Of a stretch of DNA of 64,000 nucleotides, positions 44,668 through 55,989 are shown in pieces. The notes under the pieces were generated by a model, which saw only the letters and a list, made by a program, of their open reading frames with translations, did no database searches and was not told where the DNA came from. Within the stretch, counting starts at the first letter, position 1. Each line of letters begins with the position of its first letter. A program made the position numbers and the translations under genes. The stretch is from assembly GCA_963556145.1 (NCBI GenBank), contig OY744462.1, positions 8,184,001 through 8,248,000 on the forward strand. The letters are read 5' to 3'. This DNA comes from Hygrocybe punicea. Taxonomy: Eukaryota > Basidiomycota > Agaricomycetes > Agaricales > Hygrophoraceae.

Positions 44668-46564
44668 AGTTGAGTTGAAAAATGACTAAGTCCGAGTTTC
44701 CTTATACGCAAAAATTCCACGCGAGTGCCAAGATCATTACAAACGGCTGTAATATGTCTTCGACGATCTTAGCTGTCTTGCTTTTGAAATTAAGATCACT
44801 AGAACAGCCAAGACACAAGTCAGGTCTTGAATTGTTCTTAGTAGTTTCTTGCCCAAGTGCAAACCAGACAAAATAAGAAAAAATGCAAAAAAATGCAGAA
44901 GTAAGACAGAAATAAGAAGCAAATCAACCAGAAGCAAATTAAGATAACCAATATCAGCATTAAGAGCCGTGACACCCAAACTGTCAGATCCAGGTCACAA
45001 AAACTCACCAAAGCCTGAACACACCCCTAGTAGGAGCTCTCCTCCTTCATTAACTCAGCTGCAAGTACACACATGGCAGGTGTAGGCATGGTTGGTACAG
45101 GGAGGGATCTCAACACCATCCTTGAATCCGTACCACAGGTCAATCTTTGTGGCTGTATGGACAACAACCCGATTCGTTCAACGAGCCCCGGTGGAGTGGT
45201 TGTGCCTGACAGATCATGTGACCAGTCCCTTAGTCAGTAGCAGTTCCTGATGTAGCAGACAGTTCATCCTTCCTATCCAGATCAACCTTTTCCTTCAAGT
45301 CCTGCGTGAGCCCCCAAGAGGTCCTTTGGGACCTCTCCACTGGTGAAATCAAATGACTTCTTGGTATCATCCTTGGAAGATGAATGACATCCCTCATCAA
45401 CTTCACCAATGTTCTGCTCATCATCAATCAACTGAGCACGGAACACAAGTAAAGTGGCAGGAGCTGGAGTGGAAGGTATATTCAATGATGCTGGTATCGG
45501 GAGTGGCAAAAACCCAGGTGTCGGTGGAGAAGCCTTCACACCCACCAGACAGAACACCCTGATGATGAACAGACAACAATGGGCACAGAGATGATCTGCT
45601 TGACATCTATGTGTCTGCACATGTCGCCGTGGGTGGGAATGGACTCAACTGACAGCCAATTACTGGACACAGTGGAGCCACCCCACAGTGTGGGCATGCA
45701 GATTGACATGGGAAGCCCCAGACCGAGAATGCTTTGCTTCTTTCATAGGGTGCCAGCTTCGAAACTGCTCATCAATATGTGTGCCATTTGCACCTGTTCC
45801 ACATCCTTCCCCTTCTTGCCTTCAACCTTTTCGTGCCTTCGACCTCTTTGCATTACCTTTGTGGTGCTCACGATCTGGAACAGCAAGAAGCCCACCAGTA
45901 GTGGGTCCCTGATTGGGAGTACACCAGAGGTGGGGAAGGCTAAATGCCATTGTGTGAGACATTATGGAAGGTGGAATTACCTGGTGAAGATGTGAGAAAG
46001 ATCTCCAAGCAAGTTGAAACACGTGTGGGCTTCCACAGAACTCTTATTTGGCTTGGGGGCTGTGGGAGAAAAGGTAGGTTGTCAGCAGATGAAGGGCAGA
46101 AGAGAATAACCTACATTTCGTGGCTCCTCTTCTTGTTTCTCATTTTCCTTTCCTTTTCCTTGGAGTCCTTCCTCCTGTGGCCCATACTCCACTACTTATC
46201 CCTGTCCTTCTCCTTCTCCTGGACCTTGAGCAGAAGTACTGGCTGCTTCTGGGAAGCTGTCAATGGTATATTCATGACCTCTCCAATCCCCAGTATTCCA
46301 TCTAGGCCTGCATGTGACATCACCGTAACCATCTAAAAGGAAGGGGACAGTGGGGGGTCTGTGGCATGGGTACTCGGTTATGGTCGCGTTTTTTCGCATA
46401 GCTCGCTTATGCTCGTGCGCGCAGCCACGCGAGGCACAGCCGAGCCACCTTTGTCCCCTTCTATAACCGCGAGGCGAAGCCGAGCCTGGATAAGTACAAA
46501 ATGTGCAAATAAATGTAAACAAGTGCATTAAAATTCAAATAAAATTCAAGACAGCAGCCACTGG

Positions 46565-46705
46565 AGAACGGGGTGCTACAGGTGTTTGTGAGCGAAGCGA
46601 ACAAACATCAGTGGCACAAAAGCATGTAACACTGCAGGACGGGTGCTACGGATGTTTGTGAGCGAAGCAAGCAAACATCAGTGGCACAAAAAGCATGTAA
46701 CACTG
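46565..46705. repeat. Tandem duplication of about 64 bp
   Basis: GGGTGCTAC(A/G)G(G/A)TGTTTGTGAGCG followed by AACAAACATCAGTGGCACAAAA and GCATGTAACACTG occurs twice in a row. A partial inverted word (TGCTTCGCTCACAAA) follows at 46734-46748. Confidence 0.8.
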
Positions 46706-46796
46706 TTATCAGTAGCTGCCATGGGTATTTGTATGCTTCGCTCACAAAGATCACACCACTGAAGACAAAAATCGATGGAATATAAAACATAAATTG

Positions 46797-46931
46797 AAAA
46801 TAAATAAAATAAAATAAAATAAAACAAAATAAATTCACCCTGTAGGAAATAAATTTACAATAAAATAAAATAAAATAAAATAAAATAAAAATCACACACA
46901 GGATAAAATAAAATAAAATAAAATAAAATAA
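46797..46931. repeat. TAAAA microsatellite
   Basis: Runs of AAATAAAATAAAAT at 46797-46832, 46859-46889 and 46902-46931, interrupted by short unique sequence. Low complexity only. Confidence 0.95.
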
Positions 46932-47449
46932 CTAATACCGCAGCAACACTCGGGTACCATCTAGTATCGCTGAATGTCTGGGTGGTATGTGGAGTCGACA
47001 AAAATCCCAAAGCCACATGGCCAGAGGGTGTTTGAGAGATCCTGGCAGGCCAGTGGGCATGGCAGTTCCTGTCCATCCTTAGCACCTATGCTTAGACCTT
47101 TCAAGTTGGCAGCCTGGGAGCCAGTGTTAGAATGGGGTGCAAGCAGTGACGGGGGCATGCCAACGAGGCAAGGGTTGCTGACATTGGGAATGCAGTGGTT
47201 CACGGGTTCAACCATATTATGTAATTATATAATAGTTTATTACTAATACTACTAGTAGTAGTAGTAACTCACTGGCACACTGGCACTGCAGCTGCTGTAT
47301 CACCAATTCTTTATCAAACAACTTGAAACTGTTTTCAAGCTACCTTACAGCTTTAGATTGAGTAAGCTCATGTTATAAAGCACCGAATATCTGCTAACTC
47401 CCAGTGTTATCATGATGCAGCCTGCCAGTCGCGGCCTGAGTGAGGATTC

Positions 47450-48805
47450 ATGGCCAGCGTCAGTTTTCAAGTTGGCGGTTCTGCCCATAATCTGGTTTCC
47501 TACAGTCATGCTGCTGCCACTTACCACAATCCTCAAACAATACCTTCCGCTCATGCCAAAGCACATAATTCTGAACAGCATTCAAGTTGGCATGATTTAC
47601 CCATGCAAAGCAATCATCTGTCACGCGACCAATCGCCAGTCACAGCACAAAGCCATGATTCTCATTTATATGAAAAATCCACGTCATCACATATCAAGCC
47701 TCCATCACTCAACCAGCGGTCCCAATCCGATGGCATTGACAAAGTCTATGAATTTATCACCCGGAGTTGGGAGAACAGACTAGATGTCAAGGTTCAAAAG
47801 AATGACTTTGATCAAGTATGCGATGTACTTGAATCCACAAATGGCAGCATGTGATACACCTATAGCTGGATTGATGAGAAGCTGGTTATGTATCCGCTGC
47901 CATCACCTGCACATAAAGCTTTGGTTTACCCCATCACCTCCGTTCACATGCAATTGGTTAATGACATCAAAGCCTACATCCCCCAGGTCCAAACAAATTG
48001 CCTAGGATTGGCTATCACTCATCTTGAGAATGCAAGCAGCTGTTGCACCCATGAAAAAGGGGCCAATGCATCCTTCGAGATCCAACTCAATCCAGATGAT
48101 GAGCAGGCATTTCCCCTGATTGTCTTTGAGATTGGGCTCTCCGAGACTGAAGCCAAACTTGATCTCGATGCTCATCACTGGCTCTATGAAACCCAAGGTC
48201 AAACAGTACATCATTGGTTATTTCTCCAATCCCCAAGTTTAGACAAATGTGGTAGGTATTGGTTGGTGTCATCAAGTTATTTAAACCCTCTGAAGAGAAC
48301 AAAATCAAAGACTGGAAAGTTACTATGAAATTCTATCAGTGGTATATTGTCACAATGGTCTCAATGACTCTCACCACTTGACTCAATCAATTGTTGCAGG
48401 GGTGACACATCTGATGATGAGAAGGATGGAAGTGCAAGCCTGACATCAAGCATCCACTCCTATGACAGTGCGCTAGCACAGATGCCCTTGCAGGTGCTTG
48501 GAACGCCAATGAAGCTTCTCCCTCAGGAGGATAACCTCCCATTGACTCTTGTTCTGCCTGCATCTGACCTTTTTTCCAATGATCAGGTAGAAATGCATGA
48601 TCTTCATGATGTCTCGTGGACATTGGATTTCTCAGAATTTCTCCATTACACATTGAAAGGCATCCAAGCCCACAACATGAGGCAGAAGCGAAAGCGACAG
48701 CAAGATTCAGCATTTGATGGTGATGACAGTGGGGATTTTGATGCATCACAAATCTGGAGGTCAAAGAAAGGGCAATACCATGATGGAAATAAAAGAAGGG
48801 GATAA
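47450..48805 (+). pseudogene. Uma2/PDDEXK-like nuclease-fold protein, near-intact
   Basis: One long frame from ATG at 47450 to 48328 is interrupted only by TGA at 47852-47854 (G-S-M-stop-Y-T-Y-S-W), most simply an original Trp. It contains WIDEKLVMYPLPSPAHKALV, an EKGANASFEIQLNPDD loop, then AFPLIVFEIGLSETEAKLDL and DAHHWLYETQGQTVHHWLFL. The last two resemble the core strands of the PDDEXK Uma2-like restriction-endonuclease fold (conserved Asp, then E-I/V-G after a hydrophobic strand). After introns near 48250-48400, LPLTLVLPASDLFSND and a Lys/Arg-rich tail complete the protein. Such genes recur in mushroom genomes. Whether nuclease activity is kept cannot be judged. It lies just beyond the 3' end of the Plavaka-like transposase. 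Confidence 0.5.
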
Positions 48806-48999
48806 TTTCTACATGCCAGTGAACACATCGAGATGTACTAGTATATTGAGTGGAATATATGTATCTTTTGATGGACGGAGGAGGGAACTGAATGATGGAC
48901 AGTGGCTTGCAATACTGAAATATTAATTGGGGGTGTCTGCATGTTCGAGTGCTACAGCACAATAGGTAACTACCAATGGCCTAGTCATTGACCACTAAA

Positions 49000-51900
49000 C
49001 TAAAAGACAGTTTCAAACATGTGGTGATCAGCATACTTGTTGATGTAGAATGCATGAAAACTGTCCAGAGAGTGAGAGAAGTGAAAACCAGGTGGTAAAA
49101 AATGATCATCATATATTCCAATAAGATGTGCAGCATGGACCACGCAATTAAGGTGAATCACAGCAAGGGGTCCATCAGCATTTGGTATTGGTTGCACCAT
49201 GCACATGCCAGTGTCTACATCAGGTTCATTGCTGATGTGTGAGAACCAATGGACTAGGGTGCAGGGATAGGTAGTACCACGGAAGTTGAAAGAAAAAAAT
49301 TGCAAGACATGGGCAACATCAAGACCGTGCATTCCAGGACATTCTGGGTTTGAATTGACAAGCATGCAATCATATCGGGGTGGGCCCCACTGCCAGGAAG
49401 GGGCTGCACGAATGCGTTCACGATGCATACCGCCAATCCCACTAGGATCACTGGGTGCATAATAGGTTGCGACAGCTGAGAGGTAAACAGAAACCTTCCC
49501 CTCAAATGAAGGGCAGGCTGAGAGTGGAACATCCTACGAGGTGAGGGGGCCATTGAGATGGAGTTGGTTGTAAAGAAACTTTCAGATAAGTTTGTGGAGG
49601 TATGGTAGATTGAGTTCGGTCGCGAGTTCTTCCACTTGTACACAGTTCTAGCAAGGTCTACCTGTGCAAAATCAGTCAGCCCAGCAATAGCCCCATCATC
49701 ATTGTCGTCATCATCATCATCAATGTCATTGCTGTGGTTGTTGGGGCCAATGTTGGCAGGGTGACCATTGCCATGGTCAAGACCGTTATCCTGTTCAGGA
49801 TGGGTTGTTCAGTATAATGATTGCATGAAAAAGACAGTATGCTTACCAACTGCAAGGATTGCTGCAGAAAGACATGTACCATTTAACATTCCACAACTTG
49901 TGAAATCAGTATGAGCGGCCACAACTTTGTCAAGCCGCTGGTTTGTCAAGAGCATCTGGCCGAGCACTTCATAACAACTTGACCATTGCCATGGCTCTTT
50001 GACAGCCTTGATGTGCTTCGATTCCATGATTGACAAACAGAGGCCATTCGGTGCACAGAACATCTGGATAAGAGTGTGATAGTGGATAAGAGAATGTTGT
50101 CAAGGCAGGGAAAATTCTGCAGGCCAAACACCAGTGGCCTGGAAGACAGAACAATATTTATGAAACCGTTCAAGGGCATCATCCAACTGCTGAAGGGTCT
50201 CTTGAGTGTGAACATTATGTCAAGCAATGTAGCAGAAGTCCAAAAAGGCACTGAAAGTGCAGACCATATCTTGTGGAACATGTCCTTCAATTGCAGGCAG
50301 GTACACCTAGACAAATCAGTAGATTAATAGATTTGCAGCATTACTGACCAACCTTCATTAATGCTTTGGAATCATCCTTGGTCCATTGCTTGAACCCCCG
50401 GCCCTGAGGGAACTGCCATAAACCTGTAAATAGAGTGACAGCGGCAATGCTAATTTGTAAATATGTGAGATGCATGAACACGAAAGAGCTAGCAAACAAA
50501 CCGATGATCAATATCATCCAGAATTTCATTGGTGTGCACTGGGCCATGGGTGTGAACCAGGTATTCTTCCACCCAGGTAACCAGGTGATTCTTAAATGTA
50601 CCTTTGATCACCTGGTGGAGAAGGTTGGGTGCGATGAGTTCGTGAATATCAGCTTGTGGAAAGTCATTTGCAAATGGCTGATCATCAATCAATAATGGTA
50701 TTAGTACAAAGCAACAAGAGAATAGGACAACTGAAGTGCTGGGTTGTGAGTATGACTTACAATCACGTCACCAACAACACCAAACTCATTCTATAACTCC
50801 CCAAGTTCTAATGATTCAACAAGTAAATCGGTGTGCTCACGAGAGCGGCACCCTCCATCAGGTTCGCTGTCCAGATTATCACATCGTGCTCGGCACCTAT
50901 GAATCTGATGGTCAGAACGCAGCTGGCAATGATGAGTGACAAAAAACATACCATGGGCACCAGCCTTGGACAATACATGTAAGCAGTGCCTGCTCTGGAT
51001 AATCGGCAATGTAGGGTCCAAGCCTGAAAACCACTCACCGAAAATAGCCATCCGGACACTGAGCGATCTCTGGAGTGGTCATTCCAGGTATGAGCAACTG
51101 AAGTATTCTGGAAATAGATGTGTGGAAGATTTGGCGGCAGAATTTGTGGAATTTTGCATCATCTTTATATTTCTTGTCGGCTAAATCTGGTTTAGTGGGA
51201 TGTTACAGTATTCACAGACAGACTTACATTTTGGAATAGCAAGGAACCCTATGAGTATGAGGGCATTGTGGTGCACACGGTGCACATTATTGTGAATGTT
51301 GCCAATAGATGCACATAAGGGATAGTATTCATTATTGCCGGTACCAACTGACACAGTAGTTTTATCACTTCCAAGGATAATAGGAACGAACATTGCACCA
51401 TGAGTGGTGGGATCATTAGTGATAATATCCTTGATACCCAAGTAAGAAATTCATATGTGTAAAAAAATGATTGCCACTTACTGCCTGCTTCCACGCCCAA
51501 TCTCCAGACATGAAATCTTGATACCATCGCTCACCATCTTCCTCAACTTTGCAGAATGCTGAGTAGTCAATCTCACCATCAAAATCAGGATTGGCCAGCA
51601 TGTTTTGTATCACGGTACAGGGATCACGGTACCAAACATGGAACTCATCATTCATCTATGATGGCACGTCACCATCAGGTATGTTCCCATTGTATCGCAT
51701 TGAAAACATTTTCCAAAGGACATCGCCAAGCAGTGTTGCATCAATTGTGTTATATACATCACTAGTGTCTCGAAAAGGTGATTGATTGATCATTGTGTTT
51801 AAATAGTTTTGATGCCCAAAGGTCCAGTAATGTGTTGATATTGCCTGCAGACATTTGTACACGAGAGTATAGAAACTCCGCAGTTTCAAAACTGGTTCAG

Positions 51901-52538
51901 TCGGAGTAGGGGGTCCAGTCTTTGGGATCAGCATGAGCACGATGAGGAGGGGGAGGTGTATCTGGTGGTAGGTAGTTTCTGTTCTCATCATAGGGCCATC
52001 CTGTGATAAATTTCTCAGAGCAATGAGAACCAGAACTGCAGCACAACTCACCATTAATAAAAGGGTGGAAATATTTCATAGCTGTGGATGGGTTGGGATT
52101 ACATGGGTGACTGTCTTCTGAGTCACCAGAGGGTGGATCCAAATCATTATTGCCATTAGTATCAGGGATATTGGCAGGAGGGGTCTCTCTATCGAATTCA
52201 GACACATCGACATCAGTCAGTGGATCCAAATCATTATCGCTGTTAAGATCAGGGACATTGGTATTCAGAGAGGCGGGAGGGGTCCCTCTCAGGTGGTCAA
52301 ATTCATACATGTCAATATCATCACTTTCTGACCCAGGAATTAGCAATGATGGATGATTTTGTGGTTGATGGGGAGGTGCAGGACTCAGGGTGGATTTGTG
52401 GAGATGTTGTGAACAAACATGATTTGTGAGGCCAGCCCAATTTCGGAACCACCACCTACAGCCAATGAAGATACATGGTAGGTGGCAAGGGTTGTGGAGT
52501 TGTGGAGGCTTCACTGTCGTTTTTGTACTAAGTGCCAT
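49000..52538 (-). pseudogene. Plavaka-like transposase, decayed
   Basis: Reading 5' to 3' on the minus strand: MALSTKTTVKPPQLHNPCH with a C2H2-like CRWWFRNWAGLTNHVCSQH, an acidic linker, DPKDWTPYSD followed by TGA, LLDLWASKLF, DEFHVWYRDPCTVIQNMLAN, FMSGDWAWKQA, an intron (about 51440-51490), then THGAMFVPIILGSDKTTVSV and NNEYYPLCASIGNIHNNVHR. NDFPQADIHELIAPNLLHQV, GTFKNHLVTWVEEYLVHTHG, PQGRGFKQWTKDDSKALMKV, ESKHIKAVKEPW, LLTNQRLDKVVAA and FYINKYADHHMF at the end follow. This order is that of the Plavaka transposase family described for Agaricomycetes (DDE superfamily; assignment from memory of the family). Several stops and frame changes are present, for example D-stop-T and P-S-stop-M, so it is inactive. 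Terminal repeats were not located. Confidence 0.82.
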
Positions 52539-54257
52539 GAGAAAAAAGAACAGGAAAATGGGGAAGGCAGCAGCCTGGGATAACATGAATGTGGACAAAG
52601 GCAAAAGCGGCGACTAATATAGTATGAGATCTCATCAATCAACATGACAAGCGGGGACTCAACTGTGCAAAATTTACGAACCTTCTCCCTTCTTCCATCA
52701 CCACAATGTCTGCGCTTGCTCAGACACGTATTGCAATGCGTGCTGCTAATGCTGATAAACATCCAGGTGAACAAGTGCCAAAATGAAAGTGACGAACCAA
52801 ATTGGAGATGGCAGAAGCCAGGGCACTCAAGGCAGAAGCCAAAGAACAAAAAAAAATTGAAGAACAAGCAAAAATTGCCTGCATTGCTGCTCATGAAGAT
52901 AAGATGGCCAATGAGGATGCTTCTGACAAGCAACTCACCAGTGGCCAAATTCGGCCTGTACCTCGTCCTCTCCACTGTACCAGTACTCATCTCCAACTTG
53001 TCATGACCGCTGACAATGTTGATCCAGTTGAAAACAAGTTGGCTCCATCCCCTCCTGACTGGCAGGAGATACCAGATGAGGTCCTAGTGGATCTCACTGA
53101 TCATGAGAATGACCAGCTGAAGACAAAGAAGGCCAAAGCCTCAGCAAGGCAAAAAATCAGCGCAGCACGAAAGGCGCCCACCAGTGGGAAAGAAGAGGTA
53201 AGTTATCTTTCACTTCTGAGTTCATGTCATCTTATGAAGTATAATGAAGTCTCATGATGTGACTCATGTTAATGGGAATAACATCAACAATCAATCCAAG
53301 TGCAACATGTTTATTGTTAGCCTGCTCTATGCTTGTTCTTGACAACACCACACTTTTTTTCTATACTCTCAGGCTTTCTACATCCAACAAGGCAAAGACA
53401 ACCGGACTCATCCAAGATTGGGCAACAGAGGTTACAGGACCCAATACAAAAGTCACCTCGAAGGGCAGCCAGGCCTCAAAGTTGAAATCCAAGGCTCCCG
53501 CTAGCATCTCCACCCTTACCGCTGTTAGCACCAGTGCGACTACAAAATCGAGGACAACTTCTAGTGGCAGAGTAGGACTTTCAGGTGCATCAAAGCCACC
53601 TAGCACAACTCCTGAAGGCTTCAATGAGATTGGGGGTTTATTTGACGAGGATGAGAGTGCCGAGTGTGAGGCTGCTATGTCAAAGGGAATAAGAGGGTTA
53701 CTAGCTTGGTAATGTAAATCTGTTTACATCCCTCTCCGATCTAACCAGTGTTTGTCCAGTCACTCATCAAGGTTGAACAATGTACTCCCCCTGTAAAGCG
53801 TATCAAGGCCGATCCCCAGGGTGCCAGCCACACCCAGGCCAAATGGTCCAATGCTCACCTCCGTCAGGGCTGTCAAGATGTCAATCAATGGCGCTGCATA
53901 TTTGTACCAACATACATACACTTTGTCACTAGTTATCACAATCCTTGGACCATCTGCAATGAGGATTCCATTAGTGCTATGCAAGCCATTTGGAATAAAG
54001 TCTATGGTAGTCCAAGGATTGAGCACAAAATTGTCTCTCAACAAGCTGTCCACAGTGTCATAAGCAAATTTATTAATATTTCAGTCCATTAGGCGCCTTC
54101 AAATCATGCGGTGGGACACGCTGTCAGGGTCTATGTTGAACAGCCGGCAAAAGCCCAGCATACCCTCTGAGTTTGAATGTAATAGGTTAGAAAACATAGA
54201 ATACGACTTGTTGTATTCACGTTTTATCACCAACTTGCATGGCTCGAGTACGACAAA

Positions 54258-55808
54258 ATGCCTCAACTCCCAAATTCACGTCCTCCGCGTCCTCCTCGAC
54301 TTCGTGTTACAAAACGGCAAATTATGCTTGATTCGCTTCAAAAATGTTACATGGAGACCAACCTCGAACTCGTCAAATATTTGTTATCGGATGACGAGGA
54401 TAGCGATGTCGATAGCCACAATACATCCCAGCCATCCTCTGCTTCAAGCAGTCCCCTTTCATCATGGCAAGGCAGTTCTCCGATCTCTGATCACATTCGT
54501 GATAGCTCACTGGCTCCCGATGAAATCGACCTCATCACACTCCTTTATGACAGGTTCAAAGTCTTGCAAGATCAACTTCTTTCTACTCGCTACCTTCAGC
54601 GCGGCATACCAATACCCCGCAACTCCCAAATGGATCTCCTCGCGTGGTACAAGGAAAATAGTCCAATTCGTTTCCAGAGGAAGGTCCGTGTCCATCCGGA
54701 TACTTTCGATCACATCCTCTCCCTCATCAAGGATGACCCCGTATTCGTCAGTAAATCTTTCAAAGATCAAATTCCTCTCCCTGTCCAACTCAGCATCTTT
54801 CTCAACTGTATTGGTCACTACGGAAACGCGTCGTCTGTTGATGACATCGCGGAATGGGCAGGAGTTGCACCTGGAACCGTCGTTAATTGCACAAAGCGGT
54901 GCATGTTAGCGATCATTAGTCTTCATGACCGAGCCATGTCCCTGCCGACGGAGAACGAAATACGCTCCTCTAAAGGTTGGAGTGAGAGGAAGGTGATTCC
55001 GGAATGGCGGAACGGCTGGTTGGCCGTTGATGGAACAACATTCCCTCTTTTCCAGAAGCCGGGTCTACACAGAGAAGCATGGTTCGACAAGTCTTCGCAG
55101 TACTCGATGAACGGTCAATTTATCATTCTGCTTCATAATCTTCGCATCATCGACTATTCACTTGGGCACACTGGAAGTGCCCATGACTCCTACGCATTCC
55201 AGAGCACCCGCATCTCCTCCGATCATCAAACATTCCTCCCTGAACGCGAATGGATGTGGGCCAACTCAGCATACCCAGTCCGACCTTGGTGTGTCCCACC
55301 ATTTCGGAAACGGCCCAATACCGAACTTTCTCGCGAACAAAGACGCTTCAATTACCGTTTATCAACTGTGCGAGTCCGAGCTGAACATGCGATCGGCCTC
55401 CTCAAGGGCCGATTCCAATCCCTCCGCAAACTTCGTATCCAGATCGGCTCTTGCAAACTTCACAAGTGGGCAATTTTATGGGCCCGTTGCTGTGTAGTGC
55501 TTCATAATCTTATCATTCAATTTGAGGGCAATGACTCCGATACTACATGGAGGGACCGATGCACATTTTCAACCCTACATGATGGCGATGACAGCACTGA
55601 TCTGGGTTACGATTTCTACAACCGTTCGGTTCAGGTCAATGCTGAGGATGGTGAGGAGGATGGGGACACAATGGCAGATGTCGATGATGATGATGATGGC
55701 GCTCCCACCCCTCCAATTGCTCGGGCAGGGGCAGTATTTCGTGAAAATTTACTGAACGTACTTCTGTCCAGTTGGCTATACGCACCTCCACCTTCTCAGG
55801 CAACGTAA
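54258..55808 (+). CDS. Harbinger-superfamily transposase (DDE_4), Asp to Asn at second site
   Basis: Uninterrupted 516-residue frame. The N-terminus is Ser/Asp-rich. A helix-turn-helix-like part follows (VQLSIFLNCIGHYGNASSVD, IAEWAGVAPGTVVNCTKRC), then the nuclease core: WLAVDGTTFPLFQKPG (first Asp), IIDYSLGHTGSAHDSYAF, WMWANSAYPVRPWCVPPF, and VRVRAEHAIGLLKGRF (Glu). In relatives known to me the third of these blocks reads W-A-D-S-A-Y-P, and that Asp is the second catalytic residue. Here it is Asn (AAC for GAC). The frame is otherwise intact, so this is a probable catalytically dead protein with DNA-binding parts kept. It ends with an acidic Asp-rich tail. Confidence 0.88.
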   Translation: MPQLPNSRPPRPPRLRVTKRQIMLDSLQKCYMETNLELVKYLLSDDEDSDVDSHNTSQPSSASSSPLSSWQGSSPISDHIRDSSLAPDEIDLITLLYDRFKVLQDQLLSTRYLQRGIPIPRNSQMDLLAWYKENSPIRFQRKVRVHPDTFDHILSLIKDDPVFVSKSFKDQIPLPVQLSIFLNCIGHYGNASSVDDIAEWAGVAPGTVVNCTKRCMLAIISLHDRAMSLPTENEIRSSKGWSERKVIPEWRNGWLAVDGTTFPLFQKPGLHREAWFDKSSQYSMNGQFIILLHNLRIIDYSLGHTGSAHDSYAFQSTRISSDHQTFLPEREWMWANSAYPVRPWCVPPFRKRPNTELSREQRRFNYRLSTVRVRAEHAIGLLKGRFQSLRKLRIQIGSCKLHKWAILWARCCVVLHNLIIQFEGNDSDTTWRDRCTFSTLHDGDDSTDLGYDFYNRSVQVNAEDGEEDGDTMADVDDDDDGAPTPPIARAGAVFRENLLNVLLSSWLYAPPPSQAT

Positions 55809-55989
55809 ATCTCATTTATGACATGCGTTTTCTTTTTTTACCGTCTGATTTTTTTTTTCACTCCTTTTCGCGCTACATGTACATACCTCTGTACGATTAA
55901 CCGTCCCAATAGCGATTTTTTGGCTATAACATGTATATTGAGACCGAAAGAGACAAAAAAACATAGTACACGACGCAGACAAAACAAAT

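Larger units (their letters stand above)
41982..44749. mobile_element. Tc1/mariner transposon (2,768 bp), two genes, defective
   Basis: Terminal repeats of about 62 bp start CAGCCGTTTGT(G/A)ATGATCTTGG and differ by one substitution and a 2-bp indel. TA is duplicated at 41980-41981 and 44750-44751. The first ten bases match the ends of the Tc1 element at 25149 except for one base (CAGC[C/T]GTTTG), so the two belong to related families. Gene order is mirrored: accessory gene on plus, transposase on minus, converging with 205 bp between stops. The transposase has an internal stop, so this copy could move only with help from another. Confidence 0.95.
44752..47449. other. Degenerate region, no confident gene
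   Basis: About 2.7 kb. The first 130 bp hold TTAAGATC/GATCTTA words like those at 59345-59520. A 112-codon minus-strand frame at 45282-45620 is Pro/Asp-rich and unrecognised. Around 46375-46490 a short CG-rich stretch (GCGAGGC-AAGCCGAG words) contrasts with CpG-poor surroundings. Confidence 0.45.

Noticed and set aside
48387..48962. 191-codon minus-strand frame, His/Cys/Ser-rich
   Set aside because: Lies opposite the C-terminal exon of the Uma2-like gene. Composition looks like antisense low-complexity sequence and no motif is present.
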